Shown piece by piece: positions 58,149 to 64,000 of a stretch of 64,000 nt of DNA. Where the stretch lies: assembly GCA_030760725.1 (NCBI GenBank), contig JASWHV010000003.1, positions 114,670,153 through 114,734,152 of the forward strand, in the 5' to 3' direction. This stretch comes from Neostapfia colusana. Its lineage: Eukaryota > Streptophyta > Magnoliopsida > Poales > Poaceae. Within the stretch, counting starts at the first letter, position 1. Each line of letters starts with the position of its first letter. Position numbers and translations under genes: made by a program. The notes under the pieces are model-generated. The model had not been told where the DNA came from and did no database searches. It saw nothing but the letters and a program-made list of their open reading frames with translations.

Positions 58149-58351
58149 TAAGGCACACAGGGTAGGATAAATTTTTCTTATCTCTGGATTCCTTTGGGTT
58201 ATAGGAGGGAACTGGCCATGCAAGAAGGCAGCGACCCGCCCCGTATGACAAGAGTAGTGGGACCCCTCCGGGGCTTAGCTGTTCTAAGCGCTGTCCCTAG
58301 ACACTATGACACCCTTACAAGAAAGAAAAAGAAAAATACCCTACTACTGCG

Positions 58352-58765
58352 CTAAGGGTAGAACTTACAGAGGTGTTCTATGTCCTGTGGTCTGGGTAGA
58401 GGTACCCATTCCTTGTGGCTAGGCGGGTGCACCTGGGGCGGCATACTTGTGCTGGTCGGGAGGGACCCTCCCAGCTAGGGGAGGGTTTGTGACCCCTCCT
58501 CGAAAATGTATTAGCTGAGGCATCAGGTGGCCCTACCTTGGGTTGTCTACTCTGCGCGTACCATTGCTGGAGCATTTTGCGGTGTAGCGCATTTCGAGCA
58601 GCCTCTAGCCACGTTGCCTCGTCAACGAGGTCAATTTCTTCATGCAGAAGCTGGTCCTGCGTGGCTTCGTCGTATGTCCATATATTGGGCGAGCCCTTTG
58701 TGTGTTCTTGAGGGAGCGCAACCTCGACCCCCTAAACCAGTGTAAAAAGGAGTTTCCCTTGTGGC
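58352..58765 (-). pseudogene. pol: Integrase C-terminal remnant of element E
   Basis: Minus strand, in broken frames: GNSFLHW, the region equivalent to TYDEATQDQL, NTFSRRGHKPSPSWEGPSR and CRPRCTRLATRNGYLYPD. It ends EHLCKFYP* at 58352, like D's integrase tail. Everything between Gag and this tail is deleted. Confidence 0.8.
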
Positions 58766-58770
58766 AGGAC

Positions 58771-58793
58771 GGGGGGGGGGGGGGGGGGGGGGG
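58771..58793. repeat. G23 homopolymer at the gag / integrase deletion junction
   Basis: Twenty-three consecutive G on the plus strand, exactly between the end of gag (58802) and the integrase remnant. It marks the pol deletion junction. Its exact length may be unreliable in assembly. Confidence 0.8.
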
Positions 58794-58801
58794 ACGCCTG
58801 G

Positions 58802-60520
58802 TTAGGCGTGGCGCATCTTGCGTCGCTCGCTTTTGGCACTGGAGTTGGAGTTGGAGCGGCCGTAGATGGCTTTCAATGCCCTCTGGGCATCTTGATACTC
58901 CATTTCCTGCTCAGCGTTGGCCTCGTGTTTGGCCTTTTGTTTGCCCTCCCGCTGGCGTGAGGGCACGCCGTCTTGGCGCATCTGCTGTTGTTGCAGATCA
59001 CCGAAGCGTTCCACAAGCTTCTTTATCTCACGGCAGTCGTTGGCACCGTGGTTGTCGGTGTTGTGCACTGGGCACCACTGGCAGATGATGGTCGCGGGCG
59101 TTTGGCAGAGCGCGGGGCTCGGACCCCACCGGCCGCTGCGAGGGCAGCAGTGGATGCCCCGGGCAGAGGCTTGTTCCTGCCTCTGGCCTTGTACTTCTTG
59201 ATGCTGCACGGAGCAGCATCCTCTCCGGCACTCCCCGCCGCGGGGGCAGGTCACGAGTGCCAATCTCGGCCTTCCGTCGCCCTGGCACATTTGTCCTCCA
59301 TGCTGAAGAGCTCAGAGACGTCTTGCACGTCTCGTGTGGCCAACTTCTCGAGCATCTTCTTGTCGCGGACGCCTTGCCGGAAGGCGACAACGACGGAGGC
59401 ATTGGAGATACGGGGGATGGTGTTCCTGACATGGGAGAATCGCTGGATGAAGGACCGCAGCGACTCCCCATCACGCTGGTGCACGGCATGGAGGTCAAGC
59501 TTGGTGTCAGGGGCGTGTAGTAACTCCCGAAGTTGGCTGTGAACTTCCATCACAACTCTTCCTAGGATGTGATGGATCCTGGGGGAAGGTTCATAAGCTA
59601 TGGCCGGGCTGTGCCGGTCAAAGCCACGGGGAAGTAGTTGGCCATGACAGCCTCATCTGCTCCTGCAGCTAGGATGGAGGTGGAGTAGATCTGTAGGAAC
59701 TTGGCGGGGTTGACTGTCCCATCGTATTTTTCCAGCAAGTGGGGCCGGAACTTGGGTGACCAGACCACCATACGAAGGTGCGGGGAGAGCGCCATGCAGC
59801 CACCTACTGCCCCCGGGGAGGCAGGGGTAAGTGGAGCGTGGCCCACTGGTACGGAGCTCGGAGAGCGGTACTCTCCTTCGAGGTTGCGACGCCTCTCGTG
59901 GCATTGCTCGATGGTGGTGCGACCATCTTCCCTTGCAAGGCGACGGTTTAATTCGATCATGAGATCGGATGTGGCCGTCGCGCACGGGGCTACCACCCCA
60001 CGGGCCACCGTCGGTCTACGTGATTGGGCCAGCGAGGATTCAGCTGGCTGTCTCCTGTAGGACGGAGAGTTCATGGCAGCGGCGACGAGATGGTCAACTT
60101 CGTGTCGCCACTGCTCTGCCGCCTCGGGGGTGGCACCTTCACCCGGATGGTTGTGGAGCAGAGCGCGTGCTGCAGCCAGCATGCTCTCCGGGCTCGGCCG
60201 TGGCGGTGCTGCGCCCTTGGCGGAGAAGAGGGTGGCCGACAGAAAGCGGCCGCTGGCGGTGTGAGCGCCAACGGCGCACTGTCCGTGCGGTTGCCGACTC
60301 GTCCCGACCTGGGCGCCACGAGCGCTTCAGGGGCACCAGCGTTCTGGTTGCCGGTTCGGCCAGATTTGGGCGCTGGGGGCGCCGGTGGCACACCGGTCAT
60401 CTGACCGCCAGCCTGGCCAGACCTGCCCGCCCTAGAGCGGGAGCTAGCCTCCTTGTCTCCTGTATGGAGACGACGATGAGCTGGGCGAGAGGGCTCGCCA
60501 TGAGAAGTGATGTTCACCAT
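58802..60520 (-). pseudogene. gag: gag of element E (Tat type)
   Basis: Starts MVNITSHGEPSRPAHRRLHT at 60520, 45 bases after the primer site. A proline/arginine-rich N-terminus is followed by a frameshift near 60180 and MLAAARALLHNHPGEGATPE. Then come MVVWSPKFRPHLLEKYDGTV, NPAKFLQIYSTSILAAGADE and AVMANYFPVALTGTARP, with a stop near 59598 where tryptophan is expected. The rest of the gag domain follows in another frame (HQRDGESLRSFIQRFSHVRN, MLEKLATRDVQDVSELF). The zinc-knuckle region is of the Tat type (CPVHNTDNHGANDCREIKKL). The frame ends at 58802 beside the G23 tract. Gag is the capsid protein; this copy is broken. Confidence 0.87.
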
Positions 60521-60544
60521 GGTCGTGTGGAGAGCGCGAAAAGC

Positions 60545-60564
60545 CTTCTTCCTAGCGTGCCAAA
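60545..60564 (-). other. Primer binding site region of element E
   Basis: Directly inside the 5' LTR the minus strand reads TTTGGCACGCTAGGAAGAAG. The TGGCACGC start is of the non-Met type seen in Tat elements. The tRNA partner cannot be named from this. Confidence 0.55.
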
Positions 60565-61831
60565 TGTCAGAGTGTGAGCTGCGACACTCCTCCCGGCCTG
60601 CTTGAAAGCAGCCTGCGAGGTTCTTTATTTCCGGAGGGGGCTTGACACCCTACGCAACCTAGGCTCGAGGGAGCTGATGAACACCGAGATTTACGTGGTT
60701 TGGGACGCCGGAGTGTAATACCCTACGTCCACAGGAGTGCTTGTTCTATTGCTTGAGCGTCAGTGCTTGTGCGTTGCAGGATCTGGAATGCAAACTCTCT
60801 ACAGGGTGGCCACCCCGGTCCTTTTATAGTCCAAGGACGGGGCAGTTACAATGTGGCTTTGCCCCGACAGATGGCCCTAGAGCTATGTGAACCCTATAAA
60901 TGATCTAGGGCTTCGTATTCTGAATAGAGTGGCCGGCGGGGGAGTTAAGTGACGCTGTCCGGCGCGCTGAGCGCCCCTGACCGCGTGTCGGGCGATGATG
61001 AATACGTCGTCTTGTCGCTGCGTCTTCTCGCCCTTGATTGGGTGGCATCGTGCCTTTGGGCGGCACTATACTGCTGTCACGCCTTGCCGTCTTGTCTTGT
61101 CACCGTAATGGTGAACGGGCAGAGGATGAAGGCGTGTGCAGTGCGCCATGCTTTTGGGGAAGGCGTGAGCCTTGAATGCGAAGCCTGACAGCGCACTTCC
61201 TTCTTGACTTCGTCGACCCACGGCCCACGACAGATCGTGGGGCACGTGGTGGCTCTGGAGCTCTTATTGACAGGCTTGGTGCCAGGGGACACGTGACAGA
61301 TCCGGGCCTCACCTTAGCGGGGAGGCTCCGGCCGGAGACAAGGGCACGCGTCTGCACTGGAGCTCTCCTTAGCAGGGAGGCGGCTCGGAGCCAGGGTACA
61401 CGTGGCAGCTCCGGACCTCACCTCAGCCGGGAGGCTCGGACCAAAGCCCAGCGCACGTGCCAGCACCGGAGCTGTCCTCAGCAGGGAGGCGGCACGGGGC
61501 CAGGACACACATGGCAGCCTCGGACCTCACCTCAGCGGGGAGGCTCGGGCCGGTGCCCAGGGCACGTGTTGGCCCTGGTGCTGTCCTCAGCAGGGAGGTG
61601 GCTCGGAGCCAAGGAACACACGGCAGCCCCAGACCTCACCTCAGCGGGAGGCTCGGACCGGAGTCTAGGGCATGTGTCATCTCCGGAGCTCAAGCGCACG
61701 TGGCAGCCCCCAGGGCTGACCATGGGGCCAAGGGCACGTGGCTTACGCTGGGGCTAGCCTCAGTAGGGAGGCGGGGCCCAGGCTGTCTTTTACCCATTAC
61801 GCAGGGGTACCCAGTCTGCAGGGTACCGACA
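60565..61831 (-). repeat. 5' LTR of element E
   Basis: 1267 bp. TATA on the minus strand at 60821-60828. CACGTG starts at 61243, 61290, 61399, 61454, 61563, 61697 and 61735. Decayed versions (CACGCG near 61345, CACATG near 61508) occupy the missing 54-55 bp steps. Confidence 0.92.
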
Positions 61832-64000
61832 GACACCATTAGCGCCATGCCGATAGAGATCCCCTTTTACCAACGCGTATCTCTTAGCCAATGGAGCGAT
61901 CCATTCAACAAATACACGTTCATTGGGAAGGAAATTATCTTTCAAGTAGTCCCGGATCTCCGTGATCCATGCACCGGGACCTACTTGAGCACTTGGATCT
62001 TGAGTGCTAGGTTGCACGGAGTCCCCGGTAACACTCATGATCCTTGGCAGGCACAATGGCAGCGGGGCCACCGGGACCACCAGCTTCGAGGTGCTGGTTC
62101 CGCCCCCTTTGCCTCGTTTGGCCAGCCAGGCGGTTGGTCACAGCAACTTCCTTTCAAAGACCCCCTCAAGTACCGGAGCCCAAGTGGAAGCCTTCGTTAA
62201 CAGGTCGTGGGCTATAAAGTTGTTGGCGCGGCTAACATGGCACAAATCCAAGAATAAGAAGTCCTTATCCAACTTCTGTACTTAGAGGAGATAGGCTACA
62301 AGCTGTGGGTCGTTGCAGCAGCACTCTCCCTTGACTTGCTTTATGATTTGCTGAGAATCACCCTTAAACAACAACTGTTGGATGCCGAGGAACAGCGCAT
62401 TCTTTAACCCGAAGATGAGAGCTTCATACTCGGCCATGTTGTTGGTTGCCTTGAACTCAAGTTGCACCATGTACTTGAACTGCTCTCCGGTTGGTGTAAG
62501 GAGTAGAACCCCCGCTCCGGCACCTTGCTTGCGCGAGGAGCCGTCGAAAAAGAGAGTCCAGTAAGGCCTAGTAAAGACCGGAGCTCTGGGCTCTGGTCCA
62601 CTGACGTCTTGGCCCCCTGGGTGGCATGCTGGTGACGTCCACTCTGCCACAAAGTCAGCTAGCGCCTGGCTCTTCACCGCATGGCGCAGTAAGAAGTCCA
62701 GCTCGAACTCCGCCACCTCCGCAGCCCACTTGGCTATGTTTCCGGTTGCGTTGGGGCTGTGGAGGACGATTCTCTGCGGGTACTAGGTAACCACCGAGAT
62801 CTTGTGAGCTTGGAAGTAGTGACGCAGCTTCCTTGAAGCAACGAGGACTGCATAGAGCAGTTTGTGCACCTCCAGATATCTTGTCTTGGCATCATGGAGG
62901 ACATTGCTGATGAAGTAGACCGGATGCTGGACAGTTTGTGCAAGTCCTTGATGCAGGCTGGAGACCGCATCAGTTCTATCACCATAATCTTCTCTGGATT
63001 ATCTTCAATTCCTCGGTGTGAGACCAAAAAACCGAGCAGCTTCCCGACAGAGACCCTGAAGACACATTTGTCTAGTTTCAACTATGTGCATGTCGAACGC
63101 AGTCTATCGAAGACTAGGGCTAGATTGTCGACCAGAGATGCTTACGACTTAACCTTTACTACGATGTTATCGACATACACCTCTACTAGGTCACGAATAA
63201 GATTCCCAAATATTTTATGCATTGCACGTACGAAAGTGGGAAGGGCATTCTTAAGACCGTAAGGCATGGACACATAACAGTATAGACCATCTACTGTGAT
63301 GAAGATGGTATGCTCTTCATCTTCACTAGACATAGGTATTTGATGGAAACCTGAATATGTGTGTAGGAAACACAGTAGATCACAGCCGCATGTAGATTCC
63401 ACTATTTGGTCTATACGGGGGAGAGGAAACGGATCCTTTGGACAATACTTATTGAGGGTAGTGTAGTCTATGCACATCCAAAGCTTCCCGTCTGCCTTGG
63501 GGACGACAACAGGGTTGGCCAACCATCGAGGATGGTGGACCTCTCGGATGAAGTCGGCATCAAGCAACTTCTTGATTTCTTCACGGATGAAGTCTTGCCG
63601 CTCGATGGATAGCTTCCGAGATTTTTGTTGGACCGGCCTGGCGCCGCGGTGGATCTTCAGTTGGTGCTCAATCATGTCCCTAGGGATCCCGGGAATTTCT
63701 GACGGTTGCCACGCAAACATGTCGACATTCGCCTGGAGGAAGTTGACGAGCGCGTCTTCCTATTTGTCACCAAGACTCTCGGCGATTTGGGTGGTCTAGG
63801 CGGCATCAGGGCCGACATGGACGACCTTGACTGGTACGTCCTCACCGTCCGAGGGCTGCACATGGGGTGCAGGTGTCGTCCCTCGCTGACGCATGCTTGG
63901 AGGCGGCCGGCTAGCTTTTGAATGACCGAAAGCAGCCTCCTGCGCAGCTGCCAGCGCTTGGAGGTTCTCCAGCGCTGAGACAGCCACGGTGTGGTCTCCA
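61832..64000 (-). pseudogene. pol: pol of element G: protease end, RT, RNase H, integrase start
   Basis: Minus strand, entering from the right edge. Protease end VSALENLQALAAAQEAA (63987-63900). RT 63720-63142: MPYGLKNALPTFVRAMH; the catalytic motif is YVDNIVVK (second aspartate lost). RT thumb follows to 62950 (LLGFLVSHRGIEDNPEKI). A deletion then joins KDLHKL directly to the RNase H connection (DIWRCTNC read out of frame). RNase H 62716-62282: ELDFLLRHAVKSQALADFV, LFFDGSSRKQGAGAGVLLL, NNMAEYEALIFGL. 62080-61832 holds AWITEIRDYLKDNFLPNE, LAKRYALVKGDLYRHGANGV, where E is inserted. It is close to D in sequence. Gag and 5' LTR lie right of the window. Confidence 0.88.

Larger units (their letters stand above)
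51953..61831 (-). mobile_element. Element E: Tat-type element with gag and antisense ORF but deleted pol
   Basis: 9.9 kb on the minus strand with ~1266-bp LTRs. Order in element direction: 5' LTR (61831-60565), primer site, gag (60520-58802), G23 tract, integrase tail (58765-58352), hairpin, ~208-bp repeats, antisense ORF on the plus strand (53829-56687), polypurine tract, 3' LTR (53218-51953). Protease, RT, RNase H and most of integrase are gone. It lies in G's integrase. The flanking pentamers differ (GTGTC and ACTCC read on the minus strand) and the two LTRs differ by roughly 11% in a 440-bp sample, so the element is old or recombined. Confidence 0.88.

Overview
The window is a piece of plant intergenic heterochromatin, most likely from a grass. 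It is built entirely of Ty3/gypsy LTR retrotransposons and their remnants. I found no host protein gene, tRNA, rRNA or CRISPR array. The grass assignment rests on the families: chromoviruses with 2.6-4.1 kb LTRs, initiator tRNA-Met primer sites and an extra ORF before gag (as I recall for rice RIRE3/RIRE8), plus Tat-lineage elements with an antisense extra ORF. The species cannot be named from this window. LAYOUT: The elements are nested five deep (G > D > E1 > A > B). G is a minus-strand Tat-type pol (50893-51952 and 61832-64000). D, a plus-strand Tat element (18837-21795 and 46119-50892), is inserted in G's integrase. E, a minus-strand Tat-type element with its pol deleted (51953-61831), is inserted in the same integrase. 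D is itself split twice. A' (1-18836, minus) sits in D's protease region, and C (3437-17770, minus, 4.1 kb LTRs, TSD GTAGA) sits inside the A' LTR. A solo LTR called E1 (TSD GTCCC) sits between D's RNase H and integrase; A (22402-45556, TSD AAGGC) is inside E1, and B (26180-38885, TSD ATGAG) is inside A's first ORF. AGES: Hand-sampled LTR divergence follows the nesting order: B about 0.9%, C about 2%, A about 4%, E about 11%. GENE CONTENT: B is nearly intact (orf0, gag-pol, chromodomain) with one in-frame stop. C keeps one long gag-pol frame with three stops in the integrase, has no gag zinc knuckle, and shows a likely spliced leader intron. A and A' share one deletion that removed gag and the front of protease but left orf0 and pol, so this is an amplified gag-less lineage. 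E keeps gag and the antisense ORF but has lost almost all of pol. D and G keep broken pol genes. Presumably A and E were mobilised by proteins from intact relatives. POINTS OF INTEREST: (1) orf0 and gag start codons directly follow splice-acceptor-like AG sites; (2) a hairpin about 330-390 bp from the LTR 3' end keeps its pairing while its stem sequence changes between A, B and C; (3) a 12-bp palindrome in A and B LTRs covaries in the same way; (4) the E/D LTR carries CACGTG motifs every 54-55 bp; (5) the Tat elements carry an antisense ORF with its own TATA box and upstream tandem repeats, and a conserved hairpin between integrase and that ORF.
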